From positions 1 to 39,575 of IMG/VR virus record IMGVR_UViG_3300033182_000347: a stretch of DNA of 39,575 nt; one strand, 5' to 3'. The notes beneath the pieces were generated by a model. That model did not search any database, was not told where the DNA came from, and saw only the letters and a list, made by a program, of their open reading frames with translations. A program made the translations under genes and the position numbers. Origin of the DNA: a virus. Positions 7,265-15,437 of the stretch are shown here, one piece after another; position 1 is the stretch's first letter; each line of letters opens with the position of its first letter.

Positions 7265-8011
7265 ATGTATTCAACACTCGCATATTTATATCAGCAAATC
7301 CATATGGTAATATTGTTGGACGCTTCTGGCACCTACAACAGTATAAGGTATAGACCCGTGTTTAGCAAAGACTTAAAAGCCTCTAAAGGTGTTGATAATG
7401 TTATCCTAATTCGTTTTATGAATCAGGAACAAAAGCCCGTTGACATAACAGGATTAACGTTTACGTTTCGTGTTATGAGTCGTGACGGTACTCAACTATT
7501 ACTTAGCAAGGAACTAGAAACGGTCACAGCTTCTCAAGGTCATACAAAACTTACACTAGTTGAATCAGAATTAGATGAGATCCAGGCACAAAAGGCAAAC
7601 TATAGTATCACAGTTGATCGTAACTCGTTAACAGAACCTGTGTTTGTGGATGATCAAGCAGGCTCGCGCGGTGTCATTGAGATACTAGACGCAGCAATGC
7701 CAGAGTTTGAAGCAAGCAGCGAGATTACTGTTGCTGCCAATCCAGGCGATTCGAGTGCTGTGTACTCGTCACAGTGGAATCCAGAAAACTACCTACAAAC
7801 AGTTCAGTATAACTTGACTGACTTTGAAGGTACTATCACTGTTGAAACATCAGCAACTGGCAACGCACCTTGGTATGAAATTGAATCAATTCAATATGAC
7901 TCAGGCGCAACAACCGCATCAAAATATTTTAATGTTGAGGGATGGCACAGCAAAATGCGTTTGCGTGTTGAATACACCTCAGGCACGATAGACGCAATCT
8001 ACGTTAGGTAA
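7265..8011 (+). CDS. Probable virion/tail structural protein
   Basis: The 248-residue product looks like a phage structural protein. Its first half contains an immunoglobulin-like or baseplate-upper-protein-like stretch (VDITGLTFTFRVMSRDGT), a pattern seen in tail and baseplate proteins. The C-terminal ~70 residues (TVQYNLTDFEGTITVE to RVEYTSGTIDAIYVR) are similar to most of the next gene's product, so a beta-sandwich module is duplicated. The start at 7265 has AAGG at good spacing and a late promoter at 7238; an internal Met at 7304 is an alternative, and its neighbourhood carries no clear ribosome site. It opens the plus-strand tail-fibre-like cluster. Confidence is high that it is a gene, moderate for the role. 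Confidence 0.7.
   Translation: MYSTLAYLYQQIHMVILLDASGTYNSIRYRPVFSKDLKASKGVDNVILIRFMNQEQKPVDITGLTFTFRVMSRDGTQLLLSKELETVTASQGHTKLTLVESELDEIQAQKANYSITVDRNSLTEPVFVDDQAGSRGVIEILDAAMPEFEASSEITVAANPGDSSAVYSSQWNPENYLQTVQYNLTDFEGTITVETSATGNAPWYEIESIQYDSGATTASKYFNVEGWHSKMRLRVEYTSGTIDAIYVR
7283..7290 (-). promoter_or_regulatory. T4-type late promoter (TATAAATA), minus strand
   Basis: A perfect TATAAATA reads on the minus strand from 7290 to 7283, about 43 nt upstream of the minus-strand start codon at 7240. It lies inside the first codons of the plus-strand gene beginning at 7265, so the two divergent late transcripts would overlap by roughly 26 nt. Confidence 0.65.
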
Positions 8012-8016
8012 AACAA

Positions 8017-8427
8017 ATGGCAAATATTACTACACAACTATTGCTATCACAACAAACACACCCAAGTGATAGTACCGTACAAACTGCTACAGGCGATGCT
8101 GTAAAAGCAAACGGCTACTATGGTCAAGCAGACGGACGTCACACAGTTCAGTTCAGCGTAACAGGCTTTATTGGAAAGATTCGCATCGAAGGTTCACTGC
8201 TTGAGTCACCGACTAGCACAGACTGGTGTACTATTGAACTGGGCAACGGTGTATCTACTATGGATACAACAGGTGCTATTGCAGCAGCAAACATCACTTA
8301 CTTGGAATACACAGAAGTAACAGACACAAACGTTAGTTACAACTTTACAGGTAACTTTGTTAAAGTGCGAGCGGTTGTGTATGACTGGACAGACGGCACA
8401 GTAAATTCAATTAGGGTTAACTATTAA
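8017..8427 (+). CDS. Small probable virion protein with duplicated beta module
   Basis: This 136-residue protein is almost entirely the beta module also present at the end of the preceding gene: HTVQFSVTGFIGKIRIEG near the middle and FVKVRAVVYDWTDGTVNSIR at the end. The shared pattern TVQ-T-F-G-I and the closing VR-V-Y-TDGT-IR argue for tandem duplication and divergence. There is no transmembrane segment or enzyme motif. Five bases separate it from the previous gene and it joins the next through TAATATG, so the cluster is probably translated from one late mRNA. A decoration or tail-fibre-associated role is inferred from position. Confidence 0.65.
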   Translation: MANITTQLLLSQQTHPSDSTVQTATGDAVKANGYYGQADGRHTVQFSVTGFIGKIRIEGSLLESPTSTDWCTIELGNGVSTMDTTGAIAAANITYLEYTEVTDTNVSYNFTGNFVKVRAVVYDWTDGTVNSIRVNY

Positions 8428-8428
8428 T

Positions 8429-9868
8429 ATGGCAAAGCAAACGATTAACATTGGCACAAGCGATACGTCAGGCGACGGCGAAAGCATTCGTAACGCATTT
8501 GATAAATGTAATGATAACTTTACTGAAAACTATGCAAGCATTGCCAGTATTGAAGCAGACATTGCTACACTAGATGGTAGTAAGATTGTTTATGGCGACT
8601 TGAGTGTTACAACAGCAGCAGCATCAGGTGCTGGTGCGTTAACATATAATAGCGCAACTGGTGTGTTTACATTTACACCAGCAGCAAGCGTAGCAGAAAC
8701 AAACGACTTAACAGCAAGTGTTACCTGGGCTAATGTTCCAGACGCTAACATCACTGAATCAAGTGTTACACAACACCAAGCAGCACTAACTATTACAGAA
8801 TCGCAAATCTCAGACTTGTCGCATACCTCATACGACCAAGACTTGAATACAACTGACTCAGTTCAGTTTGTTGGTATTACAGCAACAGGTAATGGAACTA
8901 TAACTGGAACTCTTGCGGTTACTGGCGGCACAAACTTTACCGGAACAACTTACCATAATGGTGGTCTTTCGTCATCAAATGGCACTTTCTCTGGCACAAT
9001 TGATACCAATACAATACAAACAAGTGATGGTAACTTGTCAATTATTGCTGACAACTATGTCTTCATTGACAGCGACCGCGACGGATCAATTGTAATTGGC
9101 CGTAACAGCGGTGTTGGTAATGTTGTTCTTGGTAATACAGCAAATGACACCGACGTCGTGTTTGAAGGCAATGTAATAGTAAAAACTGGTATTGCTGGCC
9201 TAGACACAGCAAGCAGCATTGCTCCAACTTCATTTACTATTCGTGCTGGCAATAACACTGGTGCTGATTTGTTTAATGCTGCTAACGGTGGGTCACTAAC
9301 ACTACAAGGTGGTTCAAGCGGCTTTAACCCTGGCGGAGCACTAAACTTGTTTGGCGGCGATGGTAGTGTTGATGGCGACATCAACATTGGCACAAGTCAC
9401 ACATCAACTATCAATGTTGGCGCTACCATTGATATGGGCACTAACACGATCACTGACACCAAAGTAGGTCAATGGGATACAGCATACGGTTGGGGCGATC
9501 ATAGCAGTGCTGGATATCTCTCTGCTATTACTGTAACAACAGACGATTATAATGGAGACTACAATCTTGTATTTGTTCCTGGTTCAGGAAATAAAACAAA
9601 TGTGCGTGTTGATAGCACAGGTAGCCTTACCTGGAATCCAAACACTAATGTTCTAACATTAGATGGCGAAACAATCACAAGCACAAAGATTGGTCAATGG
9701 GACGATGCTTATGGTTGGGGCGATCACTCAGCTGAAAACTATGTACCAAGTGATACCGCAGGCATCACAGGTGCTGATCAAGTTACCAACATTGTAACAC
9801 TAACACAAGCAGAGTATGATGCTATTGGCTCGCCCAACGCATCTACTGTATACATTATTGTAGGTTAA
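8429..9868 (+). CDS. Tail-fibre-like protein
   Basis: The 479-residue protein starts with INIGTSDTSGDGESIRNAFD, an N-terminal pattern I associate with phage tail-fibre and neck-fibre proteins of marine myoviruses. The body is Thr/Ser/Gly/Asn-rich and low in charge, as in trimeric beta-structured fibres. Near the C terminus a repeated unit appears twice, GQWDTAYGWGDHS (from residue 345) and GQWDDAYGWGDHS (from residue 420); this GWGDH repeat is common in phage fibres. It starts after a TAATATG junction and ends in another. It probably takes part in host attachment. Which fibre it corresponds to in T4 cannot be told. Confidence 0.8.
   Translation: MAKQTINIGTSDTSGDGESIRNAFDKCNDNFTENYASIASIEADIATLDGSKIVYGDLSVTTAAASGAGALTYNSATGVFTFTPAASVAETNDLTASVTWANVPDANITESSVTQHQAALTITESQISDLSHTSYDQDLNTTDSVQFVGITATGNGTITGTLAVTGGTNFTGTTYHNGGLSSSNGTFSGTIDTNTIQTSDGNLSIIADNYVFIDSDRDGSIVIGRNSGVGNVVLGNTANDTDVVFEGNVIVKTGIAGLDTASSIAPTSFTIRAGNNTGADLFNAANGGSLTLQGGSSGFNPGGALNLFGGDGSVDGDINIGTSHTSTINVGATIDMGTNTITDTKVGQWDTAYGWGDHSSAGYLSAITVTTDDYNGDYNLVFVPGSGNKTNVRVDSTGSLTWNPNTNVLTLDGETITSTKIGQWDDAYGWGDHSAENYVPSDTAGITGADQVTNIVTLTQAEYDAIGSPNASTVYIIVG
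9461..9517 (+). repeat. GWGDH fibre repeat, copy 1
   Basis: Encodes KVGQWDTAYGWGDHSSAGY in the tail-fibre-like protein. Copy 2 lies 225 nt downstream in the same frame and is diverged at many third positions, so this is an old protein-level repeat rather than a recent DNA duplication. Confidence 0.75.
9686..9742 (+). repeat. GWGDH fibre repeat, copy 2
   Basis: Encodes KIGQWDDAYGWGDHSAENY, the second copy of the fibre repeat that begins at 9461. The unit between them is about 75 residues, suggesting a repeated structural segment near the fibre tip. Confidence 0.75.
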
Positions 9869-9869
9869 T

Positions 9870-10700
9870 ATGAAGTTAGGCTCTAACAGCATTAACAAGG
9901 TAATGCTTGGATCAACAGAAGTTGATGCCATCTATGTAGGCAGCACTCAAGTATGGCCACTGGACACATATACTCCACCTAACTATGTGAGTTCTGGACT
10001 AGTAGCGTATTACGATCCTGCAAACACCAGCAGTTACGCAGGCACAGGCACTACACTAACAGACTTGTCAGGCAACAGCAACAATGGTACTGTTGTTGGA
10101 GCAACTTATGATAGTAACGGTTACTTTACATTAGACGGCACCAACGACTACATTGTTACATCTAATTTATACTCTGCATTAACCACTGGCGGAGATGCAC
10201 ATACAGTTGAAATGTGGGTATACACAAATAGTGTCGATGATTGTTTGTGGAGTGATTTAGGTGGTACAAACGACCCTGCAACTAGTGGGTATCATTTTGC
10301 TGGTGCACAAATACTACAGGTTGGGCCTTTTCAACAGATTATTACAGGATTGTGGGCCGGCTCCGCAATTACACGAGATGTCGCTGGTTCAGGCTCATTA
10401 ACAGGTGCCTGGAAACACGTGGTTAGAACTTACGATGGCACAACACTAAGAGCATACTTAAATGGTACTCCTGGCAGTGGAGTTACAATGAGTTTTGATA
10501 GTCCTGCTGACGGCGGATATGCCGCTACTAACGTATGGCACCTAGCATTTGGTGCTCAAGATACTACAACGTATTCAGGATCAACCGCAGGTTGGTTATC
10601 AGGTAGAGTTGGTATCATGCGAGTGTACAATAGGGCACTTTTAGGAGCAGAAGTTGCTTCAAATTATAACGACGCTAAAAGTATATACGGATTAAGCTAA
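9870..10700 (+). CDS. LamG/concanavalin-A-like adhesin, tail associated
   Basis: The 276-residue product begins with short repeats (VMLGSTEVDAIYVGSTQVW) that in many phages mark the attachment end of fibre or adhesin proteins. Residues about 40-270 look like a LamG/concanavalin-A-like lectin: LVAYYDPANTSSY, DLSGNSNNGTVVG, LDGTNDYI, VEMWVYTN, WKHVVRTYDGTTLRAYLNG, and LSGRVGIMRVYNRAL. This fold usually binds carbohydrates, so a receptor-binding role is likely. It follows the fibre gene via TAATATG and converges with the minus-strand cluster, sharing 9 bp of coding end. No terminator is seen between them. It could also have glycan-cleaving activity, though no catalytic residues are obvious. Confidence 0.75.
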   Translation: MKLGSNSINKVMLGSTEVDAIYVGSTQVWPLDTYTPPNYVSSGLVAYYDPANTSSYAGTGTTLTDLSGNSNNGTVVGATYDSNGYFTLDGTNDYIVTSNLYSALTTGGDAHTVEMWVYTNSVDDCLWSDLGGTNDPATSGYHFAGAQILQVGPFQQIITGLWAGSAITRDVAGSGSLTGAWKHVVRTYDGTTLRAYLNGTPGSGVTMSFDSPADGGYAATNVWHLAFGAQDTTTYSGSTAGWLSGRVGIMRVYNRALLGAEVASNYNDAKSIYGLS

Positions 10701-11507
10701 ATCTTCGTTAGCAACAAGAATCAAATCATAAGCACAACCGGCAGCAGTACCTGTGTTACTTGCTGTTAGTTGGACATCGATGTCTGTTTTTTCTGGCAAC
10801 ACAAATGGTGTTGTAAACTTGTATTGGAATGTTGACTCGTATAACAAGAATATAAATCCAACTTGCCAAGTGCTTCCATAAGGACGATACACAAAGCGTC
10901 CAGTACCGTCGTTGCCCTTACCGATGTTGGCAAGACCTTGCCACACAAAACCTGTGTAGCCTGCTGGTATAGTATACTGCGACATTTGCGAAGTACCAAA
11001 TGTAGCAGGTATTTGTGCTATGACTGTGCCACCGCGAGAAGCAGTTACGGCACCTGCATTTGCTACACCATCAGTGTAAGAGATTTCGTGTACGCGAGCC
11101 CAAGTGGTAGTGGTTGTAACAGGTGTTAGTCCTGTAATACTAACAGTGTCAGTTTGCTGATCAAAGTTGGTGTCTAAACCTCGTATGGTAACAGATCCGT
11201 TGTCAGATCCGCTTGTGCTCACCAAACTCAATGTGCCAGTTGTGTTCCACGCACTCCAAGGATACAAGTTTGATCCTCCCCAGAAACTTTCCAATACATT
11301 GTTCTGAAAGTTTGAGTTAAAGCCGTGCTTGAAAACTTGGGTGTATGTATCGCCTAACGCAACATTAATGACTTGATTAAATGTGTCGTTGATTGTGCGA
11401 ATGATAGGTTCGCCTGCGGCATTGTAGTCCATTGCCATTGTGAGGTCATTGGTGTTTGGTTCATATGAATGAACATAGTCAGTGCTGTTTTCGTTTAAGT
11501 TACCCAT
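10692..11507 (-). CDS. Probable virion/tail protein, minus-strand cluster
   Basis: This 271-residue protein is Ser/Thr/Gly/aromatic-rich with beta-rich composition and no signal peptide. Segments such as QVFKHGFNSNFQNNVLESFW, SVTIRGLDTNFDQQTDTVSI and FVWQGLANIGKGNDGTGRF are of a kind I recall in structural proteins of marine myoviruses; WxAF-like and GxDxxxxxQxDTV patterns suggest a jelly-roll-like beta domain. The start overlaps the stop of the upstream minus-strand gene (TAATG). It is the last gene of a three-gene minus-strand late operon opposed to the plus-strand fibre cluster. A virion or adhesin role is inferred from composition and context. Confidence 0.65.
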   Translation of the reverse strand: MGNLNENSTDYVHSYEPNTNDLTMAMDYNAAGEPIIRTINDTFNQVINVALGDTYTQVFKHGFNSNFQNNVLESFWGGSNLYPWSAWNTTGTLSLVSTSGSDNGSVTIRGLDTNFDQQTDTVSITGLTPVTTTTTWARVHEISYTDGVANAGAVTASRGGTVIAQIPATFGTSQMSQYTIPAGYTGFVWQGLANIGKGNDGTGRFVYRPYGSTWQVGFIFLLYESTFQYKFTTPFVLPEKTDIDVQLTASNTGTAAGCAYDLILVANEDLA

Positions 11508-12394
11508 TATAAGCCGTTAGTATCCGGATTGTGGAACACATAGCCAGTGAAGTTTGATGTTTTGCTAATGCCAGTAACAGCAAACGATACTTCAATAACA
11601 CCGCCTACAGCGTTGTTACCGCACTGAACACGGAAAGCATACAGTCTGCCTTCTACTAGAGCAATAGTTGCCGATACTTCTGTTGGTGCGTGTGTGCCAC
11701 CGTTGTTTATTAAAGCATTGCCCGTGGTAAATCCACTTGATGCTGTGCCGCCTAGCCACACATAACTTGCGTCATCGCTGTTAGAATAGAATGTGTATGT
11801 GCCAGTTACTGGTGCTCTAAAGTAGCCCAAGAATTGATAGCTGGTTGTGGTTGGGATAGCAGCATCGTTTATTGTGCTTGTGTCTGTAGATGATGCGGGC
11901 GTTTGTCCAGCAAACCAACTAACATCATCAGCAAAATAACCAGAGTAAACATATTGATACAATCCAGCATCAAGTTCTACCCAAGGGCGACCTTCAATCA
12001 ATCCGCCTGCGTTTGGATTATCAGTTACAGTATCGCCAACATAGTATGAGGGTAACTGCGATAAATCTGATGTATCTCGATCATAACCACTAGCAGCACG
12101 ATCAAGTTCTGCTAATGCTAGTTTTGCTTTTTGTCTAGTTTCACGATCTGCTAGACGAGCAATCTTATTGTGTGTGCGTAGTGCATCACCATCTGCAACA
12201 CCTGCTGCTGTTAAAGTGTCTGTGCCTGTTAGCACTTGCTCGTTTAATACTAGATCAAACCAAGCAACATCAACACCAGTAGCAGTTTGAATGTCTGCTT
12301 TTAATTGGTCTACAGTTTTAGTGCCAAGCGTAATGCCAGTATAGGAATCATATACAGCAGTGTTTAATAAACTTTGAACAGTTAGGTCAGCCAT
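11507..12394 (-). CDS. PA14/GLEYA-like adhesin
   Basis: The 295-residue protein has a C-terminal PA14/GLEYA-like carbohydrate-binding domain from about residue 150. It is marked by YVYSGYFADDVSWF, then FLGYFRAPVTGTYTFYSNSD, DASYVWLGG, and GRLYAFRVQCGNN. The N-terminal ~80 residues (LTVQSLLNTAVYDSYTG, then QLKADIQTATG and GVADGDALRTHNKI) look like a ubiquitin-like or virion-attachment domain, followed by a helical linker. This suggests a virion-bound glycan binder. The start overlaps the upstream stop as TAATG on the minus strand. With the LamG-like gene on the other strand, the region carries two lectin-type adhesins. Confidence 0.75.
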   Translation of the reverse strand: MADLTVQSLLNTAVYDSYTGITLGTKTVDQLKADIQTATGVDVAWFDLVLNEQVLTGTDTLTAAGVADGDALRTHNKIARLADRETRQKAKLALAELDRAASGYDRDTSDLSQLPSYYVGDTVTDNPNAGGLIEGRPWVELDAGLYQYVYSGYFADDVSWFAGQTPASSTDTSTINDAAIPTTTSYQFLGYFRAPVTGTYTFYSNSDDASYVWLGGTASSGFTTGNALINNGGTHAPTEVSATIALVEGRLYAFRVQCGNNAVGGVIEVSFAVTGISKTSNFTGYVFHNPDTNGL

Positions 12395-12633
12395 TATGCT
12401 TCATCCGTTGGGTATAGTTGAACAGTAACACCGCGCAAGTCTGCTGGATGTTTAATACCATTTGGACCGCCGCCCATGTCTGTAGTTACAGCACTAATGG
12501 GTGCTACCTTCTCACAGGGTGAGTTAGCAAGTTCTGTGCCTTGCGTTTCCGCTTGTTCTGACTCTGCTTCGCGCTCTTGGTGAACTTCGTCAATAAAGTC
12601 AAGTAATGTTCTGATAAAATCTGTAGCCTTCAT
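12394..12633 (-). CDS. Small hypothetical protein, first gene of minus-strand late operon
   Basis: The 79-residue product has a helical, acidic N terminus (FIRTLLDFIDEVHQEREAES) and a less structured tail containing TTDMGGGPNGIKHPADLRG. I do not recognise it. The late box TATAAATA ends 5 nt upstream of its ATG, so its mRNA should be leaderless. It couples to the PA14-like gene by TAATG. The position suggests a small structural or chaperone-like partner of the adhesins that follow, but this is inference. Confidence 0.65.
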   Translation of the reverse strand: MKATDFIRTLLDFIDEVHQEREAESEQAETQGTELANSPCEKVAPISAVTTDMGGGPNGIKHPADLRGVTVQLYPTDEA

Positions 12634-12638
12634 AGTAC

Positions 12639-12646
12639 TATTTATA
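12639..12646 (-). promoter_or_regulatory. T4-type late promoter (TATAAATA), predicted leaderless
   Basis: A perfect TATAAATA on the minus strand is followed by exactly 5 nt (GTACT) and then the ATG at 12633. T4 late transcription starts about 5-6 nt after this box, so the transcript should begin at the start codon. It drives the three-gene minus-strand adhesin operon. Confidence 0.75.
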
Positions 12647-12683
12647 TAAGTAAGCGTATGATAAAAATACTAAAGGAAATGTT

Positions 12684-13841
12684 ATGAGTAAACCATGCCT
12701 GTGGGCAAAACACGGATTAGGTCTACACAACAGCGGTCGAGGCTATTTGTGCTGTCATTCGCGTACATACCTTAAAGATAGCAACGGAGATGACATCTAT
12801 TGGCACACGCATACCCTAGATGATGCATGGGCTAGTCCAACACGACAAGAGATACAGCAAGCACTTGAACAAGGCATTGAGCATCCAAATTGTGATGCCT
12901 GTTGGGACGCTGAACACGCTGGTATATTGAGCAGACGTCAAGCAATTAACGAAATGCTACCAAACTTAGAATCAGGCGCCACACCAAAGCTATTAGACTT
13001 GAAACTCGGCAATACCTGTAACCTATCATGCCGTTGGTGTTGGCCAGAAGTTTCAAGCAAATGGATGGGCGAGTATTATGAAGTTTTTGAAAAGCAGCGT
13101 GGCACCGGTTTAACAGAATACAAAGATAGGTGGCGTTCAATACAACTCAGCTATACAGAACACAACGATACGTTATGGACTGATTTAAAAAGATATATGG
13201 GTGATACAGAGTATATTGATATATACGGCGGCGAACCTTTCCTAACCAAACGTTTATGGGAGATACTAGAATGGTCAGCAGCCGCTAATCATAGTAAAAA
13301 CCAATCACTGCACATCAATACCAATGCTACAATCTGGAACAAGAATTATATAGAAACACTAAAATCGTTTAAGCATGTGCAATTAGACCTAAGTATTGAT
13401 GCTATTGATAAACAATTTGATTATATACGAAACGGCGAAACTTGGGAAAACGTTCAGGTAAACTTAGATCGTTTCCTTGAGCTTGGCAAGCAAGAAAATA
13501 TTGACGTAGCGGTGTGTGTCACAGTAGGCGTGTTTAACATCTATTACCTCGACGAGATACTAGCGTACTTTGACCGCATTGGTGTTGGGTATTTTGTAAA
13601 CTATGTTCATATGCCCGAGATGCAGTGTGTGCGATTTATGCCTGTTGAAGTTAAACAAGCAATTGAAGAAAAGTTAGACGATAGCAATCGTTTTGTTAAA
13701 GATGCTATTGGATTTATGAATTCTCCCGTTGATGACAATACAAAGCAATGGGCAGAGTTTTTGCGATCAACACAAGAGCTAGATAAGATTAGGAACCAAA
13801 GTTTTAAAGAAACATTTCCTGAGTTAGCGAGTTTATTATGA
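12684..13841 (+). CDS. Radical SAM protein with N-terminal cysteine module, paralogue 1
   Basis: The 385-residue protein is a radical SAM enzyme: CNLSCRWC supplies the CX3CX2C cluster ligands (C112, C116, C119) and IYGGEPFL (G182-E184-P185) the SAM-binding motif. Before the radical SAM core there is another cysteine set, C5, C23-C24, C70 and C73 (CDACW), followed by GILSRRQAINEM. This resembles auxiliary iron-sulfur (twitch/SPASM-like) modules, but placed N-terminally. The same set occurs in the protein at 15434-16489. Marine T4-like phages are known to carry such twitch-type radical SAM genes; their substrates are unknown to me. AAGGAA (12673-12678) precedes the ATG. The next gene overlaps by 4 nt (ATGA). 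Confidence 0.85.
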   Translation: MSKPCLWAKHGLGLHNSGRGYLCCHSRTYLKDSNGDDIYWHTHTLDDAWASPTRQEIQQALEQGIEHPNCDACWDAEHAGILSRRQAINEMLPNLESGATPKLLDLKLGNTCNLSCRWCWPEVSSKWMGEYYEVFEKQRGTGLTEYKDRWRSIQLSYTEHNDTLWTDLKRYMGDTEYIDIYGGEPFLTKRLWEILEWSAAANHSKNQSLHINTNATIWNKNYIETLKSFKHVQLDLSIDAIDKQFDYIRNGETWENVQVNLDRFLELGKQENIDVAVCVTVGVFNIYYLDEILAYFDRIGVGYFVNYVHMPEMQCVRFMPVEVKQAIEEKLDDSNRFVKDAIGFMNSPVDDNTKQWAEFLRSTQELDKIRNQSFKETFPELASLL

Positions 13842-14467
13842 TAGAAAGATTAGTTATATTTGGCGATAGTTTTGCCTATGGACAGGGACTAGACAACCGC
13901 CTTGAAGAATGCTACGCTGCCAGAGTAGCACAGCATTTTGGTTGGGAGTTAGTTAACCTTGGTGTACCTGGCGGCAGTCAAGAGTCATCAAAATGGCAAT
14001 TACACGAATTTCAAAAACAAGAAAACTCTGGGAGTAAAAACCTTATACTGCATGGGTTGAGTCATCCAAATAGAATGACTTGGGTTGGTAACGAGCACTA
14101 TCAGGATTTTAACTGTAATCTAATACCAGTTACTATTGGTGATTATGATCAGGGTGTTAAATGGTGCAACGATTTGCAAAAACTATGGGTTAAATGGTGC
14201 CATAGCGAGCAGTGGGAGGAGTATAATGACTGGCATACTGTGCAGGTGTTTAATGCTTTTGCACAACAAACTAAACAACCTATGTTACAGTATTACACAT
14301 ATCATTATCTCAATGATCTCCCAGGAGTTGGGTTAAATTGTTCACTTATGGAGTCGGTTCAGGGTTTGTCACAGGATATGTTCTTTGGACACGGACACCT
14401 AACCGCTGAAGGCAACCAAGTTGTAGCAAATTTTTTAGTTGACTATATAAAACAAAACGTGTTATAA
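13838..14467 (+). CDS. SGNH/GDSL-type hydrolase
   Basis: This 209-residue protein shows the SGNH hydrolase blocks: VIFGDSFAYGQG with nucleophile S11, VNLGVPGGSQ for block II, LHGLSHPNRMTW for block III, and FFGHGHLTAEGNQVV for the C-terminal His block. The residue before the His where DxxH or DxH is usual reads HGH here, so the acid of the triad may be missing or elsewhere. Family members are esterases, acetylhydrolases or lipases. The gene is coupled to the radical SAM gene upstream through ATGA and ends just before the primase promoter. A role in removing acyl groups from a glycan or peptide is possible but not shown. Confidence 0.75.
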   Translation: MIERLVIFGDSFAYGQGLDNRLEECYAARVAQHFGWELVNLGVPGGSQESSKWQLHEFQKQENSGSKNLILHGLSHPNRMTWVGNEHYQDFNCNLIPVTIGDYDQGVKWCNDLQKLWVKWCHSEQWEEYNDWHTVQVFNAFAQQTKQPMLQYYTYHYLNDLPGVGLNCSLMESVQGLSQDMFFGHGHLTAEGNQVVANFLVDYIKQNVL

Positions 14468-14468
14468 T
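14439..14468 (+). promoter_or_regulatory. sigma-70-like promoter of primase, predicted leaderless
   Basis: TTGACT (14439-14444), an 18-nt spacer and TATAAT (14463-14468) overlap the end of the SGNH gene. The GTG start of primase lies at 14475, again 6 nt after the -10 box, predicting a leaderless mRNA. Confidence 0.72.
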
Positions 14469-14474
14469 ACACGA

Positions 14475-15437
14475 GTGATTAATATTCTAAACTACATCAA
14501 TGGTAAAAGAAAGCGTAGCAGTTCTGGGTGGACTAGCTTTAATGCTCCTTGCTGCATACACAATGGTGAATCACCAGACAAACGTATGCGTGGTGGTATC
14601 CTGTTTAGTAATGATACCGACTGGAGCTATCATTGCTTTAACTGCGGTTACAAAACGAGTTTTACGCTAGGCAGAGCAGTAAGTTATAAAGCAAAGCAAC
14701 TATTAACTTGGATGGGTGTTCCTGAAATGGAAATACAGCGTCTAAGTTTAGAAAGTCTAAAGCACAAAGATATCACACAGATTATTGAAGATCGCAAAGA
14801 AGAAGCAGAGCGAGTATTCTTTAAAGAACAAGAACTGCCTGTCACTGCACATTTAATTACGGAAGCAGACACACAGCAGTACGAATACTTGCGCAATCGT
14901 AAAGTAGACAATTATCCGTTTATGACGGACACCGCACAAAAGCGTCCAGGCATACTTGTGCCTTACACTTATGAAAACAAGATTGTAGGACACACCACAC
15001 GTTTTTTAGATGACCGCAAGCCCAAATATCTAAACGATCAACAGCAAGGTTATGTGCTTGGCACAGACTGGCAACACCCAGACTGGCAGTTTGCTATTCT
15101 AACAGAAGGTGTGTTTGATGCGCTAAGTATTAGCGGCCTGGCAGCAATGCACAACACACTAAATGATAAACAAGCAGCAGTATTACGCAGATTAAATCGA
15201 GAGATTGTTGTAGTACCTGACCAGGATAGTGCAGGACTAAAACTGATAGACGCTGCTATTAAATACGGATTCTCAGTAAGTATTCCTGAATGGGCAGATG
15301 ACGTAAAAGACATAAATGATGCAGTTGTACGCTACGGAAAACTACACACTTTGATAAACATTATTAAGCATAAAAATTCAAGTTCAGTTAAAATTAAACT
15401 GGCTCGTAAAGCACTAGCAAGGAAAGTAGAGATATGA
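14475..15437 (+). CDS. 61: T4-type DNA primase (gp61)
   Basis: The 320-residue protein is a DnaG-type primase that makes RNA primers for lagging-strand synthesis with the gp41 helicase. The N-terminal zinc-binding domain has C26/C27, H29 and the pair C54-x2-C57 (HCFNCGYK). The TOPRIM core follows, with LTEGVFDALS (acidic Glu near 213) and VVVPDQDSAG (Asp pair near 250). Length matches T4 gp61. The likely start is GTG at 14475, set by a promoter whose -10 box lies 6 nt upstream. Its stop overlaps the start of a radical SAM gene (ATGA), which separates it from the helicase gene. Confidence 0.92.
   Translation: MINILNYINGKRKRSSSGWTSFNAPCCIHNGESPDKRMRGGILFSNDTDWSYHCFNCGYKTSFTLGRAVSYKAKQLLTWMGVPEMEIQRLSLESLKHKDITQIIEDRKEEAERVFFKEQELPVTAHLITEADTQQYEYLRNRKVDNYPFMTDTAQKRPGILVPYTYENKIVGHTTRFLDDRKPKYLNDQQQGYVLGTDWQHPDWQFAILTEGVFDALSISGLAAMHNTLNDKQAAVLRRLNREIVVVPDQDSAGLKLIDAAIKYGFSVSIPEWADDVKDINDAVVRYGKLHTLINIIKHKNSSSVKIKLARKALARKVEI

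Noticed and set aside
9055-9393. Antisense open frame of 112 codons in the fibre gene
   Set aside because: Low-complexity Pro/Ser-rich reading of a fibre repeat region, without start signals.
9461-9742. GWGDH repeats as a diversity-generating template/variable pair
   Set aside because: The copies are diverged at many positions without an adenine-specific bias that I can see, and there is no reverse transcriptase in the window.
10696-10712. GCTAA/TTAGC inverted repeat at the convergent gene ends as a bidirectional terminator
   Set aside because: Only 5 bp, A/T-rich, with no T-run on either side.
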